Source: Hyphomicrobium facile (lineage in GTDB: Bacteria > Pseudomonadota > Alphaproteobacteria > Rhizobiales > Hyphomicrobiaceae). From it: DNA of 64,000 bases. The stretch's first letter is position 1. Each line of letters opens with the position of its first letter. Of the stretch, positions 51,720 to 60,463 are shown piece after piece. The stretch is taken from assembly GCF_900116175.1 (NCBI RefSeq), contig NZ_FPCH01000001.1, positions 808,501-872,500 on the forward strand, written 5' to 3'. A program made the translations under genes and the position numbers. The notes beneath the pieces are model-generated. The model was not told the DNA's origin, did no database searches, and worked only from the letters and a program-made list of their open reading frames with translations.

Positions 51720-52730
51720 CTAGATCAGCTTCGCCATCGCAACGGCCGTGTCGGCCATGCGGTTCGAAAAACCCCATTCGTTATCGTACCACGTGACGAC
51801 GCGAACGAAGTTCCCGTCGATCACCTTGGTTTGATCGAGCGCCACCGTCGAGGAAGCCGGGTCGTGATTGAGGTCCATCGAGACCAGCTTGTCGCTCGTA
51901 ATCGCCAGGATGCCAGCGAGACGGTTCGACTGCGACGCTTCGATGAGGGCGTTATTCACTTCCTCGGCCGTCGTGTTGCGCTTGGCGACGAACTTGAAGT
52001 CGACCAGCGAAACGTTCGGCGTCGGCACGCGCATGGACGCGCCGTCGAGCTTGCCGTTCAGCTCGGGGATGACGAGGCCGACGGCTTTGGCGGCGCCGGT
52101 CGTCGTCGGGATGATGTTCAGCGCTGCAGCGCGGCCGCGATAGAGGTCCTTGTGCAGGGTGTCGAGCGTCGGCTGGTCACCCGTGTAGGAATGGATCGTC
52201 GTCATGAAGCCGTGCTGAAGACCGATCGCATTATGGAGCACGTGGACGACTGGCGCGAGGCAGTTCGTCGTGCACGACGCGTTCGAGACGATCAGATGGT
52301 CCTTCGTCAGCTTGTCGTCGTTGACGCCGTAGACGACCGTCAGGTCGGCGTTGTCGGCAGGAGCCGAAACGAGCACGCGCTTCGCGCCCGCGTCGAGGTG
52401 CGCCTTTGCCTTGTCTTTCGACGTGAAGATGCCCGTGCACTCGAACGCGATGTCGACGCCGAGGGCTTTGTGAGGAAGCTCAGCCGGATTCTTGATCGCG
52501 GTAACCTTGATCGGTCCGCTGCCCGCGTCGATCGTGTCGTCTGAGACCTTTACCGGTTTCGGAAAACGCCCGTGCACGCTGTCGTAACGCAGCAGATGCG
52601 CGTTCGTTTCGACGGGGCCGAGATCGTTGATGGCGACGACTTCGATATCCGTGCGTCCACTCTCGATGATTGCGCGCAGCACGTTACGGCCGATGCGGCC
52701 GAAACCGTTGATCGCCACCTTCACAGTCAT
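51720..52730 (-). CDS. gap: Glyceraldehyde-3-phosphate dehydrogenase, type I
   Basis: The 336-residue protein MTVKVAINGFGRIGRNVLRA has the NAD-binding motif near the N-terminus, the catalytic Cys in SNASCTTNCLAPV and His in IHSYTGDQ, and WYDNEWGFSNRM near the C-terminus. It oxidises glyceraldehyde 3-phosphate with phosphate in glycolysis or acts in reverse in gluconeogenesis. ATG 52730 follows GGAGGA about 12 bp upstream. pgk, which usually follows gap in alphaproteobacteria, is absent here. An inverted repeat lies at 52769. Confidence 0.97.
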   Translation of the reverse strand: MTVKVAINGFGRIGRNVLRAIIESGRTDIEVVAINDLGPVETNAHLLRYDSVHGRFPKPVKVSDDTIDAGSGPIKVTAIKNPAELPHKALGVDIAFECTGIFTSKDKAKAHLDAGAKRVLVSAPADNADLTVVYGVNDDKLTKDHLIVSNASCTTNCLAPVVHVLHNAIGLQHGFMTTIHSYTGDQPTLDTLHKDLYRGRAAALNIIPTTTGAAKAVGLVIPELNGKLDGASMRVPTPNVSLVDFKFVAKRNTTAEEVNNALIEASQSNRLAGILAITSDKLVSMDLNHDPASSTVALDQTKVIDGNFVRVVTWYDNEWGFSNRMADTAVAMAKLI

Positions 52731-52768
52731 TCTCGGGGGTCCTCCGGGTAAGATTTTATGCTGGGGTT

Positions 52769-52788
52769 GATGAGATGTAGGTCTCATC
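52769..52788. promoter_or_regulatory. Inverted repeat upstream of gap
   Basis: GATGAGA (52769-52775), TGTAGG, TCTCATC (52782-52788) is a perfect 7-bp inverted repeat with a 6-base spacer, 39-58 bp upstream of the gap start codon. It could be an operator for a sugar- or carbon-responsive repressor or form an mRNA hairpin. No binding protein is known from the sequence. Confidence 0.45.
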
Positions 52789-53009
52789 TCCGTTATCGCC
52801 AGTAATTGCGGGTCTTTAACGTCACTTAATGGGCCGCTGTCAATCATTCAGCTCCGTCGATGGGACGTCCGCGCCTGCAAATCTTTGCGTTCAACGGGGT
52901 ACAACACGGTCTCGTTTATTGACTGCGTTTACCTTCGCCACGTAACGTAGAGGGCAAGCATAGGTGATAGATGCGTCAATCGTGTCGCCCGAAAGGGCGA
53001 TTAGAGGCC

Positions 53010-53231
53010 ATGACTGAACGCAACACCGTTAAGATGAAACGCGCGGACGACGTCAAGTCGGCCCGCAAACCGGCTGGCGACGTTGAGTTGCGGTCGGAGA
53101 ACGCGCGCCTCAGGGCTGAACTCGCGGCCGCGCAGCAACGGATCGCGGAGCTCGAGCAGCGGACTGCGGATGCGCTGAACCGGATTGATTGGGTTCTCGA
53201 TTCGCTTCATAGTCTGCACGAGAGCGGTTGA
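53010..53231 (+). CDS. zauP: ZauP-like coiled-coil protein, partner of ZapA
   Basis: The 73-residue protein (ATG 53010) has polar residues then a coiled-coil (ELRSENARLRAELAAAQQRI, AELEQRTADALNRID). In Caulobacter the gene just upstream of zapA encodes ZauP (DUF4164 family), a coiled-coil partner that helps ZapA bundle FtsZ at the division plane. Length and position match; the call is by position and structure, not by a unique motif. An earlier start at 52971 would add 13 residues. Confidence 0.7.
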   Translation: MTERNTVKMKRADDVKSARKPAGDVELRSENARLRAELAAAQQRIAELEQRTADALNRIDWVLDSLHSLHESG

Positions 53232-53276
53232 CTGTGAGCGTCGTTCAAGGGGAGAGCGGCGGAGCTGCCGGATAGA

Positions 53277-53624
53277 ATGGCCGAAGTCCCGTTCACCTTC
53301 AATCAACGCACCTATCGCTTCCAGTGCGAAGAGCACGACGCTCAGCGCCTCACCGATATCGTTGATTATTTGAGTTCGAAGCTCGATGCGGTCGTGCGCG
53401 AACACGGGGCCATCGGCGACGAGCGATTAATCTTGATGGCAGCATTGATGGTAACCGACGAGCTATTCGACGCGCGGGCGGATGTCGACGAATTGCTCGA
53501 AGGCAGCTCGCCGGCTGCCAGATCGGCCGCCATTCGCTCGATCAGGGACGAATCCGGCGAAGAGGCCGACGAGGACCACGAGGACGAAGATCTCGAGCCC
53601 GTGCGGCGGCGCGCCAAAGGCTAG
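53277..53624 (+). CDS. zapA: Cell division protein ZapA
   Basis: The 115-residue protein MAEVPFTFNQRTYRFQCEEH, then DAQRLTDIVDYLSSKLDAVV, and RLILMAALMVTDELFDARAD has the ZapA fold: an N-terminal beta-hairpin head and a coiled-coil tail. The acidic C-terminus (EEADEDHEDEDLEPV) is characteristic for alphaproteobacteria. ZapA bridges FtsZ filaments. It lies 45 bp downstream of zauP and upstream of a 6S RNA and the 5-formyl-THF cyclo-ligase gene, as in E. coli (zapA-ssrS-ygfA). Confidence 0.92.
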   Translation: MAEVPFTFNQRTYRFQCEEHDAQRLTDIVDYLSSKLDAVVREHGAIGDERLILMAALMVTDELFDARADVDELLEGSSPAARSAAIRSIRDESGEEADEDHEDEDLEPVRRRAKG

Positions 53625-53721
53625 TACGGCGTACATCCCTCGTGGCAGCCTCCATAGCAGCGGGAATCGACAGCCAATCCGGCGGTAACCCTGGATTTTT
53701 CCCGTCACCTAACTTAAATCA

Positions 53722-53880
53722 GTCATGCTGCGGGGCTCGTCAGGGACAAATGACCCGGGGGCCTATAAGATCCGCACGGGTGCTGTCCCTGTCCGGAGCC
53801 GTGGCTTCGGACACATGGTGCCCACCTACAATCGTAGGGACCACGCGGGATCATGTTCCCAACGGCCTTCGCGGCACTTA
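53722..53880 (+). ncRNA. ssrS: 6S RNA
   Basis: The stretch folds into a closed rod: the ends pair (TGCTGCG at 53726-53732 with CGCGGCA at 53870-53876), inner arms pair (GATCC near 53769-53773 with GGGATC near 53848-53853), and a perfect apical hairpin (GTCCGGAGCC, 53791-53800; GGCTTCGGAC, 53803-53812) closes the top. Length is about 158 nt. In many bacteria 6S RNA sits exactly between zapA and the 5-formyl-THF cyclo-ligase gene, as here. 6S RNA mimics an open promoter and binds sigma70-RNA polymerase. Ends are estimated to a few bases. Confidence 0.82.
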
Positions 53881-53913
53881 TTTCGACGGAAAGAGCGTTT
53901 GACTGCGGAAGCT

Positions 53914-54489
53914 ATGCCAGACGCAAAGAAAGAGCTGAGGGCCGAAGCGTTTCTTCGGCGTAAAGACGCCTTTGAGCGTCACGGAGCGGAGGCGAGCCGC
54001 AAGATTGCGGCTCAGGGCCTCGATTTTCTTGGGATCAAGGCCGATGCGGTCGTCTCGGGTTTCGCCGCTATCCGCGACGAGATCAATCCGGGGCCGCTTA
54101 TGGCGTGGCTGCAGGCCGAAGGGTTCCGGCTTGCTCTCCCCGTGATGCAAGGCCGTGGGAAGCCCCTTCTGATGCGATCGTGGTCGCCCGGCGACGCCAT
54201 GGCGCCAGCGGCCTGGGGGATTGCGGAGCCGCTCGAGGATAAGCCGGCCGTCGACCCGGACGTCGTTCTGGTGCCGCTCCTGGCATTCGACGGACGGGGC
54301 TACCGGCTCGGCTATGGCGGCGGTTTCTACGACCGGACGCTCAAGCGATTGCGGGCGTTAAAACCGATCGTCGCGGTCGGCATCGCCTACGATGAACAAA
54401 GGGTCGACGCGGTGCCGGTCGAAAGCTATGACGAGAAACTCGACTGGGTTCTGACGCCTTCAGGCCCGCAACGTTGCCTCGACCCTTGA
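53914..54489 (+). CDS. 5-formyltetrahydrofolate cyclo-ligase
   Basis: The 191-residue protein from ATG 53914 (MPDAKKELRAEAFLRRKDAF) has VVSGFAAIRDEINPGPL and YRLGYGGGFYDRTLKRL, the ATP-binding GYGGG(Y/F)YDR motif of the MTHFS family. It converts 5-formyl-THF to 5,10-methenyl-THF with ATP. In E. coli the orthologue is ygfA (fau), next to ssrS. The frame stays open upstream to 53725, but that would translate through the 6S RNA and is rejected. Confidence 0.93.
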   Translation: MPDAKKELRAEAFLRRKDAFERHGAEASRKIAAQGLDFLGIKADAVVSGFAAIRDEINPGPLMAWLQAEGFRLALPVMQGRGKPLLMRSWSPGDAMAPAAWGIAEPLEDKPAVDPDVVLVPLLAFDGRGYRLGYGGGFYDRTLKRLRALKPIVAVGIAYDEQRVDAVPVESYDEKLDWVLTPSGPQRCLDP

Positions 54490-54502
54490 TCCGGAATCCT
54501 TG

Positions 54503-55330
54503 ATGCGTCTTTTGTTTCTCGGCGATATCGTCGGTCGCCCTGGCCGAACGGTGGTTTGCGATGCATTGCCGGGCCTCATCAAACGCTATGGACTGGATTT
54601 CGTCGTGATCAACGGCGAAAACTCGGCCGGCGGCTTCGGGATTACAGAGGCGATCCTCAACGATCTCATCGATGCCGGCGCCGATTGCGTGACGCTCGGC
54701 AATCATTCGTTCGATCAGAAGGACGCTCTGGTCTTCATCGAGCGTCACGACCGGCTGATCCGTCCTCTCAATTACCCCAAGGGAACGCCGGGCAAGGGTG
54801 CGACCTTGCTCAAGGCCAAGAGCGGGGCAGATGTTCTCGTCGTGAACGCCATGGGGCGTGTTTTCATGACCGAGCTCGACTGCCCGTTCCGTGCGGTCGA
54901 CAATGAGATTACCGCGTGCGCGCTGAAGCACGGCGCGGACGCGATCCTGGTCGACTTTCACGCCGAAGCGACGAGCGAGAAGCAGTCGATGGGCATCTTC
55001 CTCGACGGGCGCGTCAGTGTCGTCGTCGGGACGCACACGCACACGCCAACGGCGGACGGCCGCATCCTTTCGAGCGGTACGGCCTATATGTCGGACGCGG
55101 GCATGTGCGGTGACTACAACTCGGTGCTCGGCATGGATTCCGAGGAGCCGCTCAACCGGTTTTTGACCCGCATTCCGCGCGGCCGATACGAGCCGGCCAC
55201 CGGACCCGGAACAATTTCGGGATTTGCGGTCGATATCGATGACAAAACGGGTTTGGCCGTGAACGCCGGGCCTTTGCGCCTCGGCCCGCACCTCGAGATG
55301 GCCGTTCCAGCGTTCTGGTCGGACACCTGA
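54503..55330 (+). CDS. Metallophosphoesterase, TIGR00282/YmdB type
   Basis: The 275-residue protein MRLLFLGDIVGRPGRTVV has GDIVGRPGR (metal ligand), NGENSAGGFGIT, TLGNHSFDQKDAL and VVGTHTHTPTADGRIL, the metal-binding motif set of the YmdB family. B. subtilis YmdB is a cyclic nucleotide phosphodiesterase affecting biofilm and sporulation; the alphaproteobacterial substrate is unknown. ATG 54503 is preferred over TTG 54500. It follows the cyclo-ligase in 14 bp, probably on one transcript. Confidence 0.9.
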   Translation: MRLLFLGDIVGRPGRTVVCDALPGLIKRYGLDFVVINGENSAGGFGITEAILNDLIDAGADCVTLGNHSFDQKDALVFIERHDRLIRPLNYPKGTPGKGATLLKAKSGADVLVVNAMGRVFMTELDCPFRAVDNEITACALKHGADAILVDFHAEATSEKQSMGIFLDGRVSVVVGTHTHTPTADGRILSSGTAYMSDAGMCGDYNSVLGMDSEEPLNRFLTRIPRGRYEPATGPGTISGFAVDIDDKTGLAVNAGPLRLGPHLEMAVPAFWSDT

Positions 55331-55427
55331 AGACGAGCTTGCCGCCGATGTCTTGACCGGGGCGCGGCCGTTGCGCAAAAGACGGGCTTAAGATCAGCGC
55401 ATATTTCCAAGTCAAGCGAGCACGAGC

Positions 55428-56177
55428 ATGGCCGGCCATTCGCAATTCAAGAACATCATGCACCGCAAGGGCAAGCAGGACGCGATGCGTTCGAAGCTCT
55501 TTGCGAAGCTTGCCCGCGAGATCACTGTCGCCGCCAAGTCCGGAACGCCGGATCCCGATATGAATCCGCGGCTGCGCCTCGCCGTTCAGGAAGCGCGGGC
55601 CGAGAACATGCCGAAGGATAATATCGAGCGCGCGATCAAGAAGGCGCAGGGCGGCGATCTCGCGAACTACGAGGCGGTGCGCTACGAGGGCTATGCGCCG
55701 GGCGGCGTCGCTGTGATCATCGAGGCGTTGACGGACAATCGCAACCGCACGGGTGGCGTGGTGCGCAGTGTGTTCACGAAATACAACGGCAACCTCGGTG
55801 CGACGGGCGCGGTCAGCCATATGTTCAATCATGTCGGCGAGATCACGTACAAGGCAGCAGCGGGCTCGGCCGAAACCGTTCTCGAAGCTGCGATCGATGC
55901 CGGAGCCGACGACGTCGTGTCGGACGCAAATGGTCACGTCATTGCTTGCGGGTTCGAGACATTGGGCACTGTTGCCGCCGAACTCGAGAAGAAGCTCGGC
56001 CAAGCTCAAAGCGTCAAAGCGATCTGGAAGCCTAACCTCACGACGCCGGTCGAGGAGGACAACGCTCAATCCATCATGAAATTGCTGGCGGCGCTCGAAG
56101 ACGATGACGACGTGCAGAACGTCTTCGCCAACTTCGAAATTTCCGACGACGTCATGAAGAAGCTGACGGCGGCTTGA
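55428..56177 (+). CDS. yebC: YebC/PmpR family regulator
   Basis: This 249-residue protein starts [20 protein letters not shown], the family signature. It continues with [29 protein letters not shown] and [20 protein letters not shown]. YebC proteins were called transcription regulators; more recent work links relatives to translation of difficult sequences. The length of about 249 is normal. It lies ahead of ruvC, with the 701-residue hydrolase gene in between, as the RuvC block in alphaproteobacteria often starts with yebC. Confidence 0.97.
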   Translation: MAGHSQFKNIMHRKGKQDAMRSKLFAKLAREITVAAKSGTPDPDMNPRLRLAVQEARAENMPKDNIERAIKKAQGGDLANYEAVRYEGYAPGGVAVIIEALTDNRNRTGGVVRSVFTKYNGNLGATGAVSHMFNHVGEITYKAAAGSAETVLEAAIDAGADDVVSDANGHVIACGFETLGTVAAELEKKLGQAQSVKAIWKPNLTTPVEEDNAQSIMKLLAALEDDDDVQNVFANFEISDDVMKKLTAA

Positions 56178-56201
56178 CGGAAACGCGATCGTCCGCTGCC
56201 G

Positions 56202-56519
56202 CTATTCTCCGGGATAGAATATTCCGAACACTGCATAGACAAGTCCGGCAATGAGCATCAACAGGCCGACGATGCCGGCGAGTTGGGCCATGGCGTTCCG
56301 GAAATTCGCGGCCGCTCGCTTCTTCGCCGGGCTTTGCGCCCCGGCCGGGACCTTCGCCGGAGGATTTTTCAAAAGTTTGTTAATGGCAGCTTCAGTCGTG
56401 GCGGCGGCGATTTCGCCTGCCGCGCTGTTGCGCCGGGACCACCGAAATAACCAGAAACCGGCAAGGATCAGCAGTAAACCCGCCACAATCCAGTGCGGAT
56501 GAGAAAATGTCGGGTCCAT
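56202..56519 (-). CDS. Two-helix membrane protein of unknown function
   Basis: The 105-residue protein has a first membrane helix (IVAGLLLILAGFWLFRW, about residues 10-26), a charged middle with Lys/Pro (KLLKNPPAKVPAGAQSPAKK) and a second helix (AQLAGIVGLLMLIAGLVYAV) ending IFYPGE. No family recognised. It converges with yebC 25 bp away and is divergent from the hydrolase gene. The charged middle should be cytoplasmic. Confidence 0.62.
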   Translation of the reverse strand: MDPTFSHPHWIVAGLLLILAGFWLFRWSRRNSAAGEIAAATTEAAINKLLKNPPAKVPAGAQSPAKKRAAANFRNAMAQLAGIVGLLMLIAGLVYAVFGIFYPGE

Positions 56520-56682
56520 GACGTCCTCATCAAGTCGGATTGGTTACGAAGGATGCTGGTCAATCGGCAACACTTAAGCCGAAATCGCGTGTTCTGACGA
56601 GGCCCCTGGAGGGTTCCGAGGGGTATCGCGGATCGCGTCAAAGGCATTATGATTGGGCAGCATACTGCGTACGGGGGAATGA

Positions 56683-58788
56683 ATGGCGGCGGACGGACCA
56701 TCGGGGGGAAGGGGCCGTGTTCGCGTCGGGCTTGTCGTTGTCCATGGCGTCGGTGAGACCGAGCCTGGTTATTGCGTCAACGCCGTTCTCGATACTCTCG
56801 CTCAGACGCGGCCGGGCTACAGCGTTTCGCCCGCCAACGAATACAACCGGATGGCCGAGCCCGAGATCGGGACGCCGGCGCCGGTATTTCCCGTCATTCG
56901 CCGGGGCGCGGCGCACACCAGCGGCATCGAGATCGAGGCGGTTGAACTGCACTGGGCCGATCTGACGACGGTTCAGGAAGGCCGCGTGAACACGCTGCTG
57001 CAGCTCTTCCGCGTCATCTTCGAATCTCATCACCTCGTGGACGCGATGCTCGACCGGTCACGGGATGCGATCTCGTGGCTTCTCAGGAAAATACTCTGGA
57101 TCGCCGGCTGGCTCATTCGCGGCCCGAGTGCGGCGCTGACGATCGTGACGTCGGTGATCTGTGGTCTTTTTCTTTTCGAGCCCGCAACTCTGACGACCGA
57201 CGTCGTGGACGTGAGATCGCAGGTGCTGATCGTCACTGCGATGATGTTCGTCGGATCGCTCTACGTCTTCTACAAGATTACGCGGCAACAGGATTACTCT
57301 TGGTACGACACCGTGTTCTGGCTCGCCATCGCGGCGCTCGCGGTTTTTGTGCTGACGTTTTACGACGTGCTGTTGCCGCTGCTTAAAATCGTTCCTGATC
57401 TCGAGATTGGTCCGGAACGCGGAGCTGGCGTGCATGCGGTGGATTGCGCAATCGCCGGGTCGTCGGCGGCGGCTTGCTACATCAACGGACTTTACAAAGT
57501 CATCATCTGGGGCTGGCGCATCTGGGGCGGCGTGATGCTGTTCGCCACGGCGTTGCTCGGCCTCGCTTATTTGCGTGCGCTGAAGACGGGAGATCACTCG
57601 CGCTTGGCGACCGTCTCGACGAGCATCGCCATTTTGATCATGCAATTCCTGCTCTGGACGACGGTCGTCGTCAGCGCGATCTATCCGATCCTCAATCGCG
57701 CCGAGACGATCACGACACTCAAGGAAGCAAAGCCGTTCATCGAGCGCGCGATCGAGGCGCATCAAATCGACAGGACCAGCGCGGTCGCGAAGCTCGTGCA
57801 GGTTCCCAATATCGAACTCGACTGGATCGGCCGCTTCAAATTCATCTTTGCGGCTGCCGCGCTGACCGTGATGCTGTTCATCATCGGCGGCGGCATTCTG
57901 ATCGAACTCAGGCATTTGCGGGCACGACGAGGGCTTTCCGATCTCGAGCACACGGCGCGGAACATGCCGAGGCTCCTGTTCAATCCCTTTCTGGTCGCGC
58001 TGCTGATCGTGGCGTTCATCGTCGTCATGGCGCTGGTGTTCGTGCAGCCCTATCTCGACAGCAACCACGTCTTCGTGACGCTGCGCAGCTACATTCTTCC
58101 GGTCGCGGCTGTCGTTGCGCTGGCGCTTCCGTTCTTCTTCGGGCGGCGCATTGCGAACGTCGTCAACGTCGCGCGCGATCTCATCGACCACCATTATCAG
58201 CCGCGGCAGGAGACGGCCGCGTACTTCATCCCGTCAGCATTTCGCTCGCGTTTTCGCCATTTGCGGCGCGAGCGACTCCAGGGGCGGCTCAACCTCGTTC
58301 TCGAACATTTCGTGCAGAACCAGGGATACGACGGCGTCATCTTCCTGGCGCACAGCCAGGGCTCGGTCATCGTGTATGATTTCCTGCGTGATAACGGCCC
58401 GCATTACGCGCGACTGGGCGACGCTTCGCCGGCGCTGCTGACGTTCGGCTCGCCGCTCGGCACGCTCTATCAAAAATATTTCCATGAGTACTCGGCATCG
58501 AAGGGGGCACCGCTCGGCATCGCCGCGAGCCTGAAATGCTGGATCAATCTTTATCGTGTCGACGATTACATCGGCGGGCGCATCAACCCGCCGCCGGGGC
58601 TTCGCGTCGACAATCATGTGATGGGGATTGGAGGCCACACCGGCTACTGGACTGAGCCCGCCGTTGCCGAGGCCCTCGACGCCATTCTGACGGGCAAGGT
58701 TGCCGACGCGACGAAGCCGCCGCCGCTGCCGCCGCCACCTATGACGCCTTCGGCGCCCTATGCGGTTCGTGCTATGCGGAGAGCATGA
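56683..58788 (+). CDS. Membrane-spanning alpha/beta hydrolase-like protein
   Basis: The 701-residue protein starts with [20 protein letters not shown], the beginning of an alpha/beta hydrolase fold, then has about eight membrane helices (roughly residues 140-500). The nucleophile elbow follows in [16 protein letters not shown] (Ser at the elbow), then [26 protein letters not shown] (possible acid) and GIGGHTGYW (possible His). The fold appears to be split by a membrane insert. A Pro-rich tail ([17 protein letters not shown]) ends the protein. The stop overlaps the ruvC start (ATGA at 58785). Substrate unknown. Confidence 0.72.
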   Translation: MAADGPSGGRGRVRVGLVVVHGVGETEPGYCVNAVLDTLAQTRPGYSVSPANEYNRMAEPEIGTPAPVFPVIRRGAAHTSGIEIEAVELHWADLTTVQEGRVNTLLQLFRVIFESHHLVDAMLDRSRDAISWLLRKILWIAGWLIRGPSAALTIVTSVICGLFLFEPATLTTDVVDVRSQVLIVTAMMFVGSLYVFYKITRQQDYSWYDTVFWLAIAALAVFVLTFYDVLLPLLKIVPDLEIGPERGAGVHAVDCAIAGSSAAACYINGLYKVIIWGWRIWGGVMLFATALLGLAYLRALKTGDHSRLATVSTSIAILIMQFLLWTTVVVSAIYPILNRAETITTLKEAKPFIERAIEAHQIDRTSAVAKLVQVPNIELDWIGRFKFIFAAAALTVMLFIIGGGILIELRHLRARRGLSDLEHTARNMPRLLFNPFLVALLIVAFIVVMALVFVQPYLDSNHVFVTLRSYILPVAAVVALALPFFFGRRIANVVNVARDLIDHHYQPRQETAAYFIPSAFRSRFRHLRRERLQGRLNLVLEHFVQNQGYDGVIFLAHSQGSVIVYDFLRDNGPHYARLGDASPALLTFGSPLGTLYQKYFHEYSASKGAPLGIAASLKCWINLYRVDDYIGGRINPPPGLRVDNHVMGIGGHTGYWTEPAVAEALDAILTGKVADATKPPPLPPPPMTPSAPYAVRAMRRA

Positions 58789-59312
58789 ATGGACGAACGA
58801 TTCGCATTATCGGCATCGACCCCGGCTTGCGGCGGACGGGATGGGGCATCGTCGAAAGCGACGGCGTCCGGCTCGGGTACGTCGCGTCCGGCGTCATCAC
58901 GCCCCCGAAGGACGACGATCTCGCCTATCGGCTTTCCGCGCTTTTCGATGCCGTGACGAGCGTCATCCAGAGCTTCAGCCCGTCGGAAGCCGCGGTCGAA
59001 GAGACCTTCGTCAACGAGAACCCGCGTTCGACGTTGAAGCTCGGACAGGCGCGCGGCGCCGTTCTGCTCGCTCCCGCGCGGCTCGGATTGCGCGTCGCCG
59101 AATACACTCCGAATTTGATCAAGAAGTCGGTGACCGGCGCGGGACACGCTGAAAAGCAACAGATCCAGGCGATGATCGGCTTTCTCCTGCCGAAGGCGAC
59201 GTTCGGATGCGCGGATGAAGCCGATGCGCTGGCGATCGCCATCACGCACGCGCATCACCGCGTCAGCCGGCAGCGCCTGGCGGCCGTTGCAACCAAGGTC
59301 GCTTCCACATGA
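58785..59312 (+). CDS. ruvC: Holliday junction endodeoxyribonuclease RuvC
   Basis: The 175-residue protein has the active-site acids in [30 protein letters not shown] and [15 protein letters not shown], and [15 protein letters not shown]. RuvC resolves Holliday junctions after RuvAB branch migration. The start overlaps the hydrolase stop and the end overlaps the ruvA start by 4 bp (59309-59312), consistent with one operon. Confidence 0.97.
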   Translation: MNGRTIRIIGIDPGLRRTGWGIVESDGVRLGYVASGVITPPKDDDLAYRLSALFDAVTSVIQSFSPSEAAVEETFVNENPRSTLKLGQARGAVLLAPARLGLRVAEYTPNLIKKSVTGAGHAEKQQIQAMIGFLLPKATFGCADEADALAIAITHAHHRVSRQRLAAVATKVAST

Positions 59313-59932
59313 TCGGCAAGCTCAAAGGCAAGGTCGACGCTGTCGGCGAAAGCTATGTCCTCATCGATGTCAACGGCGTCGGCTACGAAGTGCAGGCGTC
59401 GTCGCGGACGCTGCGCAATTTGAAGCCGGGCGACGACGTGGCGCTGACGATCGATACGCACGTGCGCGAGGATGCGATCCGGCTTTTCGGGTTTCAGAGC
59501 GAGTTCGAGCGGAGCTGGTTCCGGACGCTGCAGTCGATCCAGGGTGTCGGCGCGAAAGTCGCGTTGAGCGTTCTCGGCATCATGTCGCCGCAGGATCTCG
59601 CGAGCGCGGTGGCGCTCGGCAACTGGGCCGCGGTCGAAGAGGCGCCGGGCGTCGGCAAGAAGCTCGCTTTGCGCATCGTCGCCGAATTGAAGGACAAGGC
59701 GCCGGGGCTGGCGATCGGAGGCCATGCCATCCCGGCGGCCGGCCATGCGACGCTGCAGCCGAATGGCTCCTCCGCGGGATTGGCCTTCTCGGAAGCCCTC
59801 TCGGCGCTGACCAATCTCGGCTACAACCCGGCCCAGGCCAGTGCCGCGGTCGCCATTGCTTCGAAAGAGCTTGGAGATGCGGCGGATACGGCTGGGCTCA
59901 TCAAGCGTAGTCTCAAGGAACTGGCTCGCTAG
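59309..59932 (+). CDS. ruvA: Holliday junction DNA helicase subunit RuvA
   Basis: This 207-residue protein starts [20 protein letters not shown] (OB-fold domain) and has the paired helix-hairpin-helix motifs [17 protein letters not shown] and [19 protein letters not shown]. The C-terminal domain (about residues 155-207) binds RuvB. RuvA holds the junction and loads RuvB. It overlaps ruvC by 4 bp. A 47-bp gap separates it from the small membrane gene. Confidence 0.97.
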   Translation: MIGKLKGKVDAVGESYVLIDVNGVGYEVQASSRTLRNLKPGDDVALTIDTHVREDAIRLFGFQSEFERSWFRTLQSIQGVGAKVALSVLGIMSPQDLASAVALGNWAAVEEAPGVGKKLALRIVAELKDKAPGLAIGGHAIPAAGHATLQPNGSSAGLAFSEALSALTNLGYNPAQASAAVAIASKELGDAADTAGLIKRSLKELAR

Positions 59933-59979
59933 AGCGCGCGCGCGCCCCGCAAAATCTTCATCGGAACAGTTCGCTAATT

Positions 59980-60399
59980 ATGAGAAACATTACTTTGAGC
60001 AACACACAACGCGCGCTCTGGATGGTGCTGATCACCTCGCTGGCGGTTCCGTTCTTTGCGGGCATCATCGATCTCGGGCTGATGCTTCTCAGCCCGGCAA
60101 CCGATTTCCTGCTGCCTTCGCGTGGCGGCGAAGGCCTTGGCAAGGCCGGGATCGACGCGTTCGTCTGGAGCGCTTTTCCGGCGACGGTTTCGGCGCTGGG
60201 CTTAACGCCGTTCGTTTTGCAGAACGGCACTTACGGCTGGCTCGAGGCGGCGGTTGCGGGTGTTCTCGGGTTCATGGCGGCGGCAATCATTTTCCCGTTG
60301 GACGCGAGTGCGGGCGTGCCTTTCCTGGCGTTCGTCGCGGGTCTTCTCTTCATCGGCATGCGGGCGCTGCTGATGACGATCGGCATTCTCAAACACTGA
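59980..60399 (+). CDS. Small membrane protein between ruvA and ruvB
   Basis: The 139-residue protein MRNITLSNTQRALWMVLITS has about four hydrophobic segments (ALWMVLITSLAVPFFAGIID; ATVSALGLTPFVLQ; AAVAGVLGFMAAAIIFPLDA; FLAFVAGLLFIGMRALLMTI). No family recognised. In most bacteria ruvA and ruvB are adjacent, so this gene is an insertion into the operon; codon composition looks like that of its neighbours. It probably shares the ruv transcript. Its role, if any, in recombination is unknown. Confidence 0.65.
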   Translation: MRNITLSNTQRALWMVLITSLAVPFFAGIIDLGLMLLSPATDFLLPSRGGEGLGKAGIDAFVWSAFPATVSALGLTPFVLQNGTYGWLEAAVAGVLGFMAAAIIFPLDASAGVPFLAFVAGLLFIGMRALLMTIGILKH

Positions 60400-60463
60400 A
60401 ATCGGGCTTCAGACGTCAGCCGGTCGACTTGACGGCGCTGGCGAATAGCCTCACGAACAAACC

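Noticed and set aside
52816-52829. TTAA pair upstream of zauP-zapA as a CtrA box
   Set aside because: The spacer is six bases, not seven; CtrA boxes are strict in spacing.
53725-53913. N-terminal extension of the 5-formyl-THF cyclo-ligase
   Set aside because: The added codons lie in the 6S RNA; the family starts near ATG 53914.
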